Shown: positions 18,703 to 28,053 of the stretch, one piece after another
Numbering within the stretch: position 1 is the stretch's first letter
Layout: every line of letters starts with the position of its first letter
Source: Skermanella stibiiresistens SB22
GTDB taxonomy: Bacteria > Pseudomonadota > Alphaproteobacteria > Azospirillales > Azospirillaceae
Assembly (NCBI RefSeq): GCF_000576635.1
Contig: NZ_AVFL01000026.1
Location: 55,752-119,751, forward strand
DNA: 64,000 nucleotides
Direction of reading: 5' to 3'
The notes under the pieces: model-generated
Databases searched by the model: none
What the model was told of the DNA's origin: nothing
What the model saw: only the letters and a program-made list of their open reading frames with translations
Translations under genes and position numbers: made by a program

Positions 18703-19715
18703 ACGCCGCTACCAAAAGTTGGTTGGTGTCGGCGGTGGTGCTGGCCTCCGCCCTTGGCGGCTGCGCTGGAGTGCCCACTCCGGGATCCATGGAAGATGCC
18801 GACCAGGAGTTCCTGACCGCCTTGGCGCCCGCCTACGAGGCTTTGAGTGCCGACGAGGCCAGGCAATACGACTGGCTGGACAGCTGGTGGTATGGCCGGC
18901 GCGCCAGCGCGGCGGCGGCGGGGACGCTGGTCGAGCCGGAGGATCCGTCGAACCGGGACCTGACCGAACCGGCGCTCCAGCGGCTCGTCCCGGCGCGCGC
19001 GAACCTGATGTCCGTCCTGGTGTCCGGCGGCCGGATCCTGGCGCCCGGCTCGTCCGCCTGGGCGCAGGCCGCGTTCGACTGCTGGGTCGAGCAGGAGGAG
19101 GAAGGCTGGCAGACCGCCGATATCGATCGGTGCCGGAATGACTTCGTCCAGGCCTTGGGCGAGGCGCGGGTGGTCGCCCGGAGCGAGTTGACCGTCCTGC
19201 TCCCCGGCGGCAACGGTGCCGGGGCGATCGTGGTCCGGACCGGCTCTGGTACCCAGGCGCTCGACCAGCCCTATGCCGCCAGCCTCGTCAGCGATCCGGC
19301 GGCGCCTCCCGCCGGACGGGCTCCCTTGGCACCCGCGGCGGTGTCGGGACTGTTCGGCGCGGCGCTGGTGGCGGTGCCACCGGCACCCTCGAGCTTCGCC
19401 CTCTATTTCCAGGCGGGCGGGTCCGAATTGACCGAGGAGTCCAAGGCCACGCTGGCTGATTTGGTGGCGGATATCCGCCAGCGGCGAATTCCGGATATCT
19501 CTGTGATCGGGCACACCGATCGAGCCGGAACGGCAACCGCGAATGAACGGCTGGCCCGGACACGGGCCGAGGGTATCGGCGCCCTGATCCAAGCCGAGGG
19601 AATTCCGGCCGAAGCCATCGAGGTGAAGTCCTTCGGGGAAACCGACATGTTGGTGCGGACGCCGGATGGCGTGGCCGAGCCCCGCAACCGCCGCGTGGAG
19701 ATCCTGGTGCGCTGA
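18699..19715 (+). CDS. OmpA-family lipoprotein
   Basis: A 338-residue protein with a lipobox (SALGGC, Cys22), so it is likely lipid-anchored in the envelope. A central region without recognised domain is followed by a C-terminal OmpA/MotB peptidoglycan-binding domain from about residue 225: FALYFQAGGSELTEESK, IGHTDRAGTATANERLARTRAE and RNRRVEILVR. It would tie peptidoglycan to the outer membrane. It overlaps the FecR gene by 4 nt and is 2 nt from the CHASE2 kinase. Confidence 0.92.
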   Translation: MNAATKSWLVSAVVLASALGGCAGVPTPGSMEDADQEFLTALAPAYEALSADEARQYDWLDSWWYGRRASAAAAGTLVEPEDPSNRDLTEPALQRLVPARANLMSVLVSGGRILAPGSSAWAQAAFDCWVEQEEEGWQTADIDRCRNDFVQALGEARVVARSELTVLLPGGNGAGAIVVRTGSGTQALDQPYAASLVSDPAAPPAGRAPLAPAAVSGLFGAALVAVPPAPSSFALYFQAGGSELTEESKATLADLVADIRQRRIPDISVIGHTDRAGTATANERLARTRAEGIGALIQAEGIPAEAIEVKSFGETDMLVRTPDGVAEPRNRRVEILVR

Positions 19716-19717
19716 GC

Positions 19718-21976
19718 GTGAAGGAGATCGTTCCCAGCGTTTGGCGGCATGCCGTCCCACGTGCCGGCGCCCTCCGGATGCGGCTGCTGTTGGTCGGCGC
19801 CCTCGCGCTGTGCCTGCTGGGCTTGCGATGGATCGATCCCGCTCCCCTGGAGTTGATGCGGCTGCGCGCGTTCGATCTGGGAACCGCGTTCTGCCAGCCG
19901 GCGGATGGTTTCGATGGCGTCGTCGCGGTCGACATCGATGACCGGAGCCTCGCGGTCATGGGACAGTGGCCGTGGCCTCGCGATGTCCTGGCCCGTTTGG
20001 TGGATCGGATGGTCGAGCTTGGCGCCGGTGCGGTCGTCTTCACGATCGTCTTCGCCGAGCGTGACCGGGACCAGCCGGCGTCCGACCGGATCTTCGCCGA
20101 AGCGTTGCGGCGGGTTCCCACCGTGCTGGTTCAAATCCCGTGGGAACCGGAAGCGGCGCCCGGGCTCCCCCAACCCGTGACGCTCCAGGGCCGTTTCGCG
20201 CTGCTGGGAGAAACCGGCGCGTTCCGGATGCCCGCCCAGCCCGGTGTGGTCGGCAACCTGCCCGACTTGGTGGACGCGGCGGCGGGATTGGGCATGGCTC
20301 GGGTGGCCGTGGATACCGATGGGATCATACGCCGCGTCACGGCTCTTGCCCAAGCCGGCGGCGTGCCGCTGCCTGGGCTGGCGCTGGAGGCGCTCAGGGT
20401 CGTCGACCAGCGCTCCGGTTTCATGGTCGAGGTTGGCCCGACCGGGCTGGAGGCGTTGCGCGTCGGGCCGCGGCGGCTGCCGGTGGATGCGGATGGATGG
20501 TTCCGCCCCAGGTTGTGCGGGGTGGACCGCGTGCCGGTGATCCCGGCGGTGGACTTGCTGCGGGAGGGGGGCGATGTCGAGTCGATGCGCGGGCGCGTCG
20601 CGGTGGTCGGCGTGTCGGCGCGGGGAGTGGGAAGGCTGTGGCGCGTGGCGTCCAGCGAACGCGGGGTTTCCGCCGCGGCGCTCGAAGCCGGGGTGATCGG
20701 CGATCTGCTCCAAGGCCGCTGGCTACACAGGCCACCCTTCGCCACCTTGCTGGAAGTGCTGGCGCTGCTCGGGGGAACCTTTTGCATCGGGGGGCTCGAT
20801 GGCCGGCACGCGCGCATCGTCCTGGCGCTCGTCCTGGGCGTGGCCGGGGCCGGTTTGGCGTCACTGGCGTTCTGGATCGACGGTTCCCTGTTCGACTGGA
20901 CGCTGCCGATCCTGGGTTTCATCCTGGCGCCCTTGGTGGCGGGCATGGCGGAGCGTGGATACGAACGGGCGGCGCAGCGCCAGCGCGACCGCTTCATGCG
21001 GCAGGTCGTCGACGCCAGCCCGGATCCCATCCTGACGGTGGCGGCCGATGGCACGATCCTGTCCTGCAACGAGGCCGCCGTGTCGATGTCGCTCTGTGAT
21101 CCGGATGGGCTGATCGGGCGCGAAGCCGGTCCCTTGTTCGGGCTTGCCCTGGCGGAGATGCGCGCCCTGATCCGCCGCCGTCTCGATGGCGCGCCGATCC
21201 CACCGGTCGAGGTCACGGTGGATTTGGCCGGCCGCGAGCCCATCCACCTGGAACTGGTGATCGGCGTGCTGGACGCCTCGTCCGTCATCCTGATCGGCCG
21301 CGACATCACTCGGCGCAAGCTGGCCCAGGTGGGTCTGGCGCGGGCGCTCGCCACCAACGAGGCGCTGCTGCGCGAGATCCATCACCGCGTCCGGAACAAC
21401 CTGCAAGGCATCTGGGGCGTGATCGCGCTGGAGAAGGCGGGTGTCAAGGATGCCAAGGCGCTCGAGCGGATGTCGGCGATCCAGGACCGGCTGCTGGTGC
21501 TGGGCCGCATCCACGAGCAATTGGCGTTGTCCGGCGATCTGGCGCGGATCGACGTCGCGGTCCAGATCGACCAGTTGGCGCAGGGGCTCATCGGACCTCG
21601 ACTGGACGATGGGCGGATCACCATTCACACGCGGGCCGAGCCGCTGCACTGCCATATCGAGATCGCCATGCCGCTGGGGCTGATCATCAACGAACTGGTG
21701 GGCAATTGCCTGAAGTTCGCCTTTCCGGACAACCGCGCGGGGATGATCCGGGTTCGCTTGGAGCGGTGCCGTGGAAGGGTCGTCCTGGAGGTCGCCGACG
21801 ATGGTGTCGGCCTGCCCAGGGGCGAAGCCGCCGTGTCGGACGCGGCCGGCGAGGGTATGGGCATCGGCAAGACCCTGCTGCAGGCCCTGGCGGCCCAACT
21901 GGACGCGACGGTCGAGTTGGCCGGGCCGCCTGGCCACGTGGTTCGGGTGGTCATGCCGGGTGGGCTGTTCGATTGA
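19718..21976 (+). CDS. CHASE2-domain sensor histidine kinase (HisKA_2 type)
   Basis: A 752-residue membrane kinase starting at GTG 19718. Order: N-terminal TM, a large extracytoplasmic CHASE2 domain (GVVAVDIDDRSLAVMGQWPWPRD), a cluster of three TM helices (about 340-410), a PAS domain (VDASPDPILTVAADG), then a HisKA_2 H-box LREIHHRVRNNLQ with His555/His556 and a HATPase (NELVGNCLKFAF, ADDGVGLP). The H-box type is associated with general stress or light signalling kinases. It directly follows the FecR and OmpA genes, so it may monitor the envelope. Confidence 0.92.
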   Translation: MKEIVPSVWRHAVPRAGALRMRLLLVGALALCLLGLRWIDPAPLELMRLRAFDLGTAFCQPADGFDGVVAVDIDDRSLAVMGQWPWPRDVLARLVDRMVELGAGAVVFTIVFAERDRDQPASDRIFAEALRRVPTVLVQIPWEPEAAPGLPQPVTLQGRFALLGETGAFRMPAQPGVVGNLPDLVDAAAGLGMARVAVDTDGIIRRVTALAQAGGVPLPGLALEALRVVDQRSGFMVEVGPTGLEALRVGPRRLPVDADGWFRPRLCGVDRVPVIPAVDLLREGGDVESMRGRVAVVGVSARGVGRLWRVASSERGVSAAALEAGVIGDLLQGRWLHRPPFATLLEVLALLGGTFCIGGLDGRHARIVLALVLGVAGAGLASLAFWIDGSLFDWTLPILGFILAPLVAGMAERGYERAAQRQRDRFMRQVVDASPDPILTVAADGTILSCNEAAVSMSLCDPDGLIGREAGPLFGLALAEMRALIRRRLDGAPIPPVEVTVDLAGREPIHLELVIGVLDASSVILIGRDITRRKLAQVGLARALATNEALLREIHHRVRNNLQGIWGVIALEKAGVKDAKALERMSAIQDRLLVLGRIHEQLALSGDLARIDVAVQIDQLAQGLIGPRLDDGRITIHTRAEPLHCHIEIAMPLGLIINELVGNCLKFAFPDNRAGMIRVRLERCRGRVVLEVADDGVGLPRGEAAVSDAAGEGMGIGKTLLQALAAQLDATVELAGPPGHVVRVVMPGGLFD

Positions 21977-22089
21977 GGTCTCGATCCTTCGGCTTGGTTG
22001 CGCTGGCGGGCGCCGCGCCGTACACACGGAGCACGGGACTTCAGAAAGGCGGGGCGGCTTTGGACGGGGATCACCGGCGGCGGAAGGCG

Positions 22090-22878
22090 ATGGAGGAGAC
22101 GGGCGGCGCGGGCGTGAACCCGGTTCAGGCGTTGAGCCGGTCACTGGACCTGCTGGAGGCCATCGCGGCGGCGGAGGATGGCGTCGGCTCGGCGGATCTG
22201 GCCCGGCTGACCGGCCAGCCGGCGACGACGGTCCACCGCCTGCTGAAGAGCCTGGAACAGCGGAGCTATGTCAGCTTCGACGAGGATTGCCAGCGCTGGT
22301 TCATTGGTGTGCGGGCCTTCACCGTCGGCGGCGCCTTCCTGCGCCGGCGCAATCCGACGCTGGTCGCCCGCCCGATCATGCGGCGCCTGATGGAGCGGGT
22401 GGGTGAGACCGCCAGCCTGGCGATCGAGGACGGTGGCGAGGTCGTCATCCTGACCCAGATCGAATGCCGCGAGATGATGCGGGCGCTGTCGCGGCCGGGC
22501 ACCCGCGTGCCGCTGTACTGCTCCGGCGTCGGCAAGGCCCTGCTCGCGGCATTGCCGGAGGGCGAGGCCACGCCCCTGCTGGAGAAGCTGCCCCTGGCGC
22601 GGATCACCGACAGGACCCTGACCGGCATCGAAGACCTCAGGCGCGATCTGGCCGACAGCCGGGCGCGCGGCTTCGCCATCGATGACGAGGAGCATTCGGT
22701 CGGTCTCCGCTGCGTGGCGGCGGCCGTGCTGGACGAGCATGGCGGGCCGCTCTGCGCGCTGTCGGTCTCCGGTCCCGCCGTCCGGATTCCCGATGGCCGG
22801 CTGGCCGAACTGGGCGCCCTGGTCGTGCGGGCGGCCGAGGAGATCACCCTGGCCGTGGGGGGCGGCCCGCGCCGCTGA
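22090..22878 (+). CDS. IclR family transcriptional regulator
   Basis: A 262-residue regulator: N-terminal winged helix (QALSRSLDLLEAIAAAEDG...SADLARLTGQPATTVHRLLKSL) and C-terminal IclR effector domain (YCSGVGKALLAALPEGE, DDEEHSVGLRCVAAAV). It binds DNA and responds to a small carboxylate or aromatic effector. Start at ATG 22090 is preferred; an upstream TTG at 22060 is possible. The upstream longer frame is antisense-like filler. Its targets are not evident; glcDEF is about 4 kb away. Confidence 0.93.
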   Translation: MEETGGAGVNPVQALSRSLDLLEAIAAAEDGVGSADLARLTGQPATTVHRLLKSLEQRSYVSFDEDCQRWFIGVRAFTVGGAFLRRRNPTLVARPIMRRLMERVGETASLAIEDGGEVVILTQIECREMMRALSRPGTRVPLYCSGVGKALLAALPEGEATPLLEKLPLARITDRTLTGIEDLRRDLADSRARGFAIDDEEHSVGLRCVAAAVLDEHGGPLCALSVSGPAVRIPDGRLAELGALVVRAAEEITLAVGGGPRR

Positions 22879-22887
22879 GGCTGGGCA

Positions 22888-23733
22888 TCAGCTTGCCTGG
22901 ATGTCGGCCGCCGGGACTTCGGGCGCTGGGACATCGGCCGATTCCCGCCGGCGGCGGGCGGCGTGGTAGTGGTCGAGCACCCAGGTCAGGTGGGCGGTCA
23001 TGGCGGCGGCGGCGGCGTCGGGATCGCGCCGGTCGATGGCCCGGTGGATCGCGCGGTGCTGCGCCAGCACGATCTTGTCCTCCGCCCGGTCGAACAACTC
23101 GTGGCGGTGGAACTCCAGCATCTGGGTCAGCGTGTCGCGGATCACCGACAGGATGTGCATGTAGACGGGGCTGCCCGCCGCCTTGCCGATCGCGATGTGG
23201 AAATCGACGTCGTCGTTCGCCCGCAGCTTGCCGCGCGACGGCTGCGCCATGGCGACCACGGTGCGGCCGATCTCGGCCACCTGCTCGGGTGTCGCGTTGA
23301 TCGCGGCGCGGCGGGCCGCCCAGGATTCCAGGATGACGCGGATGTCCGCCAGATCATAGAGGTTGTCGAACTTGACCCGGATCATCTCGCTGAGGGCGCC
23401 GTCCATGTCGCCCGCCGTGGAGAGCACCCGCGTGCCGCCGCCCTGGACCGCCGCGAGGAACCCCTGGGTCTTCAGCTGCTGAAGGGCGGCCCGGACGGAA
23501 ACCCGGCTGACGCCCATCTGCTCGGCCAGCTGGCGCTCTCCCGGAAGCCGCTGGCCGGGCGTCAGCTCTCCCTTGGCGATCCTATCCAGCAGCTTGGTCG
23601 CGACCCGGTCGGAAACCCGATCCGTGCCCGCCTTGGCGACGGGTTCGGCCGCTGCGCTCGTCTCGGTCACTGGCGGCGTCCTCCGGTCTGTTTCTTCGTT
23701 CGGCGGGGTCTTGTCGTCATTCAGGGCGTCCAT
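22888..23733 (-). CDS. GntR/FadR family regulator (FCD domain)
   Basis: A 281-residue regulator. After about 45 variable residues comes a GntR winged helix (RLPGERQLAEQMGVSRVSVRAALQQLKTQGFL) and then an all-helical FCD ligand domain (DLADIRVILESWAARRAA, FHIAIGKAAGSPVY, QHRAIHRAIDRRDPDAA) with metal-binding Asp/His positions. It probably responds to an organic acid. It ends 10 nt from the IclR gene (convergent) and its start lies 45 nt after the stop of the DMT gene on the same strand, suggesting co-transcription with the exporter. Confidence 0.93.
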   Translation of the reverse strand: MDALNDDKTPPNEETDRRTPPVTETSAAAEPVAKAGTDRVSDRVATKLLDRIAKGELTPGQRLPGERQLAEQMGVSRVSVRAALQQLKTQGFLAAVQGGGTRVLSTAGDMDGALSEMIRVKFDNLYDLADIRVILESWAARRAAINATPEQVAEIGRTVVAMAQPSRGKLRANDDVDFHIAIGKAAGSPVYMHILSVIRDTLTQMLEFHRHELFDRAEDKIVLAQHRAIHRAIDRRDPDAAAAAMTAHLTWVLDHYHAARRRRESADVPAPEVPAADIQAS

Positions 23734-23777
23734 GGTAATACCAGGGGGGCGGTTTCGCCAGAGCGATGACGGACAGC

Positions 23778-24725
23778 TCACCGGCTGCCGCGCCGGGCCA
23801 TGAAGATGCCGGCGAGGACGATCGCGGCGCCCAGCGCCTGCAGGAGGCTGAGCGGCTCGTCCAGCAGCATCCAGGCGAAGACGCCGGCCGCGGCGGGCTG
23901 GAGGAGCAGGCTGACGGAGGAGAAGGCCGGGGGCAGGTGGGCCAGGGCGTAGGCGATCAGGCTCTGGCCGCCGGCGTGACTGATGACGCCCAGCCCGGCC
24001 AGGATGATCCAGCCGTGGAGAGTCGGGGCGATCAGGCTCTCGCCCGACAGCAGGGTGATCGGCAGCAGGGTCACGCCGGTGACCACGCCGGTCCAGGTCA
24101 TGATCGTGGCGGTCGAGAACTCGGCCCGCAGGCGGCCGACCGACAGGATGTAGCCGGCGTAGAACATGGCGGTGACGACGCCCAGCGCGTCGCCGAACAG
24201 GTGGCTGGCGCTGAAGCTGAGGCTTTCGCCCATCAGCACCACGGCGCCACCGATGGCCAGCGCCAACCCGCCGACGAAGACGCGCGAGAAGCGTTCCTTG
24301 AAGACGGCCCAAGCGACCAGCGTCACGAAGATCGGCGCGAAATTGGCGAGCAGGGTCGAGTTGGCGACCGAGGTGAACTGGATCGACCAGTGCCACACCG
24401 CGAGGTCGCCCGCGAAGAACAAGCCGGCCCAGGTCAGCCTCAGGTAGTCCCGCCGGGTCGAGGGACGGCGCGGCGCGTCGGTGCCGCGCCCCTCCAGGGC
24501 CAGCCAGACCAGCAGCACCGGCATCGCGAACCCGATCCGCCAAAACGCCGTCGCGACCGGCCCGATCTCGCTCAGCCGGACGAAGATCGGCGACAGGGCG
24601 ATTCCGAGGGCTCCGGCGAGCAGGGCGATCAGGGCGATCCGGGCCCTGCGGTCGGCGGCGAGGGCCGCGGCCGGGGAGATGGTGGTCTGGTTGGCGGCCG
24701 GATGGGCGTTGGGTGTGCTGGGCAT
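23778..24725 (-). CDS. EamA/DMT superfamily transporter
   Basis: A 315-residue inner-membrane protein with about ten predicted helices in two EamA repeats, beginning near residue 30 (ARIALIALLAGALGIALSPIFVRLSEIGPVATAFWRIGF). Such proteins export or import metabolites such as amino acids; the substrate cannot be named. The start is uncertain: ATG 24725 gives a usual N-terminus, while an in-frame ATG at 24827 would add 34 residues with a Pro-rich tail. It lies directly upstream of the GntR gene. Confidence 0.88.
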   Translation of the reverse strand: MPSTPNAHPAANQTTISPAAALAADRRARIALIALLAGALGIALSPIFVRLSEIGPVATAFWRIGFAMPVLLVWLALEGRGTDAPRRPSTRRDYLRLTWAGLFFAGDLAVWHWSIQFTSVANSTLLANFAPIFVTLVAWAVFKERFSRVFVGGLALAIGGAVVLMGESLSFSASHLFGDALGVVTAMFYAGYILSVGRLRAEFSTATIMTWTGVVTGVTLLPITLLSGESLIAPTLHGWIILAGLGVISHAGGQSLIAYALAHLPPAFSSVSLLLQPAAAGVFAWMLLDEPLSLLQALGAAIVLAGIFMARRGSR

Positions 24726-24950
24726 GGGTTGCTTTTCGGGGACGCCGTGTGTTGGGGACGGGTAAGGGGTAGGGGCCGCTTCGGCATGGACACCCGCCGG
24801 CGCTGTCGATGCAAGTTCCGAATGCATGCGTTGGACGCGGTGCGGTCATTTGGAAGCCGTTGCTGGACGTGAGGCATCGACGTCATCGATCGCGCGGCGC
24901 TTCAGGGCGACACATCCCGCCCGCGCCCAAGTCAGGGAAGCTCTCCTTCC

Positions 24951-25541
24951 TCAGTAGCGCCAGCGGATCCCGGCCGTCAGGGAGTTGGCGCCGCCGGCGT
25001 CGCCCATCAGGCCGAACGCCGGGGAGCGGTGATGCAGCCGGGCCACCGCGCTCCACGGCTGGGCGGGTGGCCCGACTTCGGCTTCGATCACCCAGTAGAT
25101 CAGCCAGCGCTCGGTGGAACCGTTCATCGCCACCTCCTCCACCGGCTTCCGCGTCGCGTAGGACAGGCCCAGTCCGTAGGCGATCCCCGTATGCACCGAC
25201 TCGCTCCAGGGGAACCTGAGCCAGCGGGCGACCGGCAGGGCATTGAACTCCCAGTGCCGCTCGTCGCCGAAATGACGGACGACCTGACCTTCGATGTCGA
25301 TCTCGGCATGGCGTCCGAACTCCCACACCCGCCGCGATGCCGCGATCCCCATCAGATAGGAGTCGCGCCAAGTCAGATCCTCCGCCGTCAGCAATTCCCC
25401 GGAGGTGTTGTCGGTCATCCGGGCGCCGAACAAGGTCAGGGCGTCGGGTGGCCGCGGATCCTCGCGCGCCGCCGCATGGGCGGGCGCGAGCGATAGCATC
25501 GAAATCAGCGTGGCGCGCGCCAGGGCTGTGGGAATGGTCAT
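24951..25541 (-). CDS. putative outer-membrane PagL-like acyloxyacyl hydrolase
   Basis: A 196-residue secreted protein: signal peptide MTIPTALARATLISMLSLAPAHAAA, then alternating hydrophobic strands typical of a small beta-barrel, ending with the aromatic RWRY common to outer-membrane barrels. The C-terminal stretch RLHHRS...GGANSLTAGIRWRY carries an H-x-S pair (His171, Ser173) at the position of the catalytic dyad in the lipid A deacylase PagL. That match is modest, so an unassigned outer-membrane protein is the alternative. Monocistronic. Confidence 0.6.
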   Translation of the reverse strand: MTIPTALARATLISMLSLAPAHAAAREDPRPPDALTLFGARMTDNTSGELLTAEDLTWRDSYLMGIAASRRVWEFGRHAEIDIEGQVVRHFGDERHWEFNALPVARWLRFPWSESVHTGIAYGLGLSYATRKPVEEVAMNGSTERWLIYWVIEAEVGPPAQPWSAVARLHHRSPAFGLMGDAGGANSLTAGIRWRY

Positions 25542-25689
25542 CGTATCGTCTTTCGCGGCGAAAAAGCAGCGTCCGCATATTGATCGACCGCCGTACCGCG
25601 CAAGGACCCGCCCGCGAACACGTTCTTATCAGGGGATTTCGGTTCCACGGGGCATTTCGCCGCGCGTCGTTTCGGGTATAGTGAGGGAC

Positions 25690-26544
25690 ATGTCTTCTCC
25701 GTCAGCCGTTCCCAATCCGCCCGCCTCCCCCAGCCCCTCGGCTCCCCGCCCCTCGGCGATGCCGCCGCTGCTCGGACCCGATGATCCGCCGCCGGTGACG
25801 GTCCACAACCGCGAGGGCAAGTCGCCCGTCCTGCTGGTGTGCGACCACGCCTCGCGCGCGATCCCGAAGTCGATGGGAACGCTTGGGCTCGACGAGACGG
25901 CGCTGTCCCGCCACATCGCCTATGACATCGGCGCCGCCGAGGTGACCCGGCACCTGATCGAACGCTACGACGCGGCGGCGGTCATGTCCGGCTATTCGCG
26001 CCTGATCGTCGATCTGAACCGCGATCTGGAGGACCCGACGCTGATCCCGGTGATCAGCGACGGCGTCGTGGTTCCGGCCAACCGCTCGCTCGACCCGGCC
26101 GATGTCGCAACCAGGCTGGACGCGCTGTTCTGGCCATACCACACGACCGTCGCCGCCGAGATCGCCCGGCTGCTGGAGCGTGGGCAGGTGCCGGCCATGG
26201 TCTCGATCCACAGCTTCACCCCGGTGATGAACGGCTTCGAACGGCCCTGGCATATCGGCGTGCTGTGGGACCGCGACCCCCGCCTGGCGGTGCCGGTGAT
26301 CGAGAACCTGCGGGCGGATGGACGGTTCGAGATCGGCGACAACGAGCCCTATACCGGGCATGACTGCGACGGCTCGACCATCGACCGCCACGCGGTCGCC
26401 CAAGGACTGCCCCATCTGCTGGTGGAGATCCGCCAAGACCTGATCGACACGCGCCGGGGCGCCGCCGAATGGGCCGGCATCCTGGGGGCGGCGCTTGACC
26501 CCGTGCTGGCCGACCCCATGCTCTATCGCGTCCAACACCACTGA
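25690..26544 (+). CDS. N-formylglutamate amidohydrolase family protein
   Basis: A 284-residue cytoplasmic hydrolase. After a Pro/Ser-rich N-terminal 40 residues comes the family core: VLLVCDHASRAIP, SRLIVDLNRDLEDPTLIP and SIHSFTPVMNG, ending with HLLVEIRQDLI. The family hydrolyses N-formyl-glutamate in histidine degradation, but members outside hut operons have other amide substrates. The ATG at 25690 follows GAGGG; the frame upstream is not conserved. It is 28 nt upstream of a GCS2-family ligase gene, a pairing that suggests both act on a glutamate-type metabolite (inference). Confidence 0.93.
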   Translation: MSSPSAVPNPPASPSPSAPRPSAMPPLLGPDDPPPVTVHNREGKSPVLLVCDHASRAIPKSMGTLGLDETALSRHIAYDIGAAEVTRHLIERYDAAAVMSGYSRLIVDLNRDLEDPTLIPVISDGVVVPANRSLDPADVATRLDALFWPYHTTVAAEIARLLERGQVPAMVSIHSFTPVMNGFERPWHIGVLWDRDPRLAVPVIENLRADGRFEIGDNEPYTGHDCDGSTIDRHAVAQGLPHLLVEIRQDLIDTRRGAAEWAGILGAALDPVLADPMLYRVQHH

Positions 26545-26572
26545 TTTAATCAAAACAGCACCCCCGAGGATC

Positions 26573-27718
26573 ATGGCCGCCCCAGCACCCAGCTTCACGC
26601 TCGGCATCGAAGAGGAATATCTGCTGGTGGACCGGCAAACCCGGGACATCGTTCCAGATCCGCCGGAGGAGATGCTCCAGGCCTGCGCGGCGGTGGCCCC
26701 GGATCAGGTCCATCCGGAATTCCTGCGCTGCCAGATCGAGATCGGCACCCGCGTCTGCGGCGACCTGACGGAGGCCCGGAAGGAACTGGTGTGGCTGCGC
26801 CGCTCGGTCGCCGAGGTGGCCGACCGCTATGGGCTGGCGCCGATCGCGGCCTCCACCCATCCCTTCGCGGTCTGGCTCCCCCAGAAGCACACCAACCGCG
26901 ACCGCTACAACATGCTGGCCCGCGACATCGGCGCCCCGGCGCGGCGGCTGATGATCTGCGGCATGCATGTCCACGCCGGCATCGAGGACGAGAACCTGCG
27001 GATCGACCTGATGAACCAGGTCCGCTACTTCCTGCCCCACCTGCTGGCGCTGTCGACCTCTTCGCCGTTCTGGCAGGGGCAGGACAGCGGGCTTAAGAGC
27101 TATCGGCTGGCGGTGTGGAACGAGCTGCCCCGCACGGGCATGCCGGAGGAATACCATAGCTTCGGCGAGTACCAGCAGCAGGTGGGCGCGCTGGTCGAGG
27201 CCGGGGTGATCGAGGACGCCACCAAGCTGTGGTGGGATATCCGGCCGTCCAGCCGATTCCCCACGCTGGAGATGCGGATCAGTGACATCTGCACCCGGCT
27301 GGACGACACGCTGACGGTGGCGGCCTTCTATGTCTGCCTGCTGCGCATGCTGTGGCGGCTGCGCCGGGGCAACGTCGCGTGGCGGCGCTACCGCAACCTG
27401 CTGCTGGAGGAAAACCGCTGGCGGGCGCAGCGCTATGGCTTCGACGGCGGCCTGATCGACTTCGGCCGGGGCGAGATCGTGCCCTACGATGAATTGCTGA
27501 ACGAGCTGATCGGCCTGCTGCGCGAGGACGCCGAGGCGCTGGGCTGCGTCGACGCGATCGAGAACGCCCGCGACATCGTCCGGCGCGGCACCAGCGCGCA
27601 CCGGCAGGTCGCTGTTTACCAGGAGGCGGTGGACGCGGGCGCCACGCCCGAGGAGGCGCTTCGGCGGGTGGTCGACTGGCTGATCGAGGAGACACTGTTC
27701 GGGCTGGAACCGGCGTGA
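26573..27718 (+). CDS. carboxylate-amine ligase (GCS2/YbdK family)
   Basis: A 381-residue ATP-dependent ligase of the glutamate-cysteine ligase 2 superfamily. Visible are the N-terminal TLGIEEEYLLVD motif (ATP/metal site), CGMHVHAGIED and EMRISDICT. YbdK proteins ligate glutamate to an amine weakly; the physiological substrate is unknown. Start ATG at 26573 with GAGGA just upstream; spacing is short. It probably shares a transcript with the amidohydrolase. Confidence 0.93.
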   Translation: MAAPAPSFTLGIEEEYLLVDRQTRDIVPDPPEEMLQACAAVAPDQVHPEFLRCQIEIGTRVCGDLTEARKELVWLRRSVAEVADRYGLAPIAASTHPFAVWLPQKHTNRDRYNMLARDIGAPARRLMICGMHVHAGIEDENLRIDLMNQVRYFLPHLLALSTSSPFWQGQDSGLKSYRLAVWNELPRTGMPEEYHSFGEYQQQVGALVEAGVIEDATKLWWDIRPSSRFPTLEMRISDICTRLDDTLTVAAFYVCLLRMLWRLRRGNVAWRRYRNLLLEENRWRAQRYGFDGGLIDFGRGEIVPYDELLNELIGLLREDAEALGCVDAIENARDIVRRGTSAHRQVAVYQEAVDAGATPEEALRRVVDWLIEETLFGLEPA

Positions 27719-28053
27719 GGCGGGGCGGCAGGAATGACCTGCCGGCTCGGGTTGGTCCTTTTTTTCCGGTGAAAGGTCATCAAAGGTCATCATGCGGTTC
27801 GGTGTCAGGCATGGCACACCGTTGTTAAGGAATTATATCCTGTTTCGGGGCGGGTGATCAAGGGTCGGGAAGGCGTGGCGGATTGTCCGACACCGAGCCG
27901 AACGGAGATCGCGTGAATTCCAGGGAGGACTGTGGCGCAGGATGAAAACCCCTTCTCATCACCCGCCCCGTTGCGGCGGAGGCCGCGCGGTGCCATGTGA
28001 GGCCGAGGGCTTCCGGTTGGAACGGGGGCGACCAAGTTGGGGAGTGGACGACG
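27719..28053. other. intergenic stretch, 335 nt
   Basis: Between the GCS2-type ligase and DUF1244 genes. An AT-rich patch around 27825-27850 (GTTAAGGAATTATATCCTG) may hold the DUF1244 promoter. No conserved RNA or ORF was recognised. Confidence 0.5.

Noticed and set aside
22888..24849. A 653-codon minus-strand frame spanning regulator and transporter
   Set aside because: Only the 3' part (to 23733) matches a GntR/FCD regulator; the rest is a GC-rich shadow of the DMT gene, which has its own frame with TM helices.
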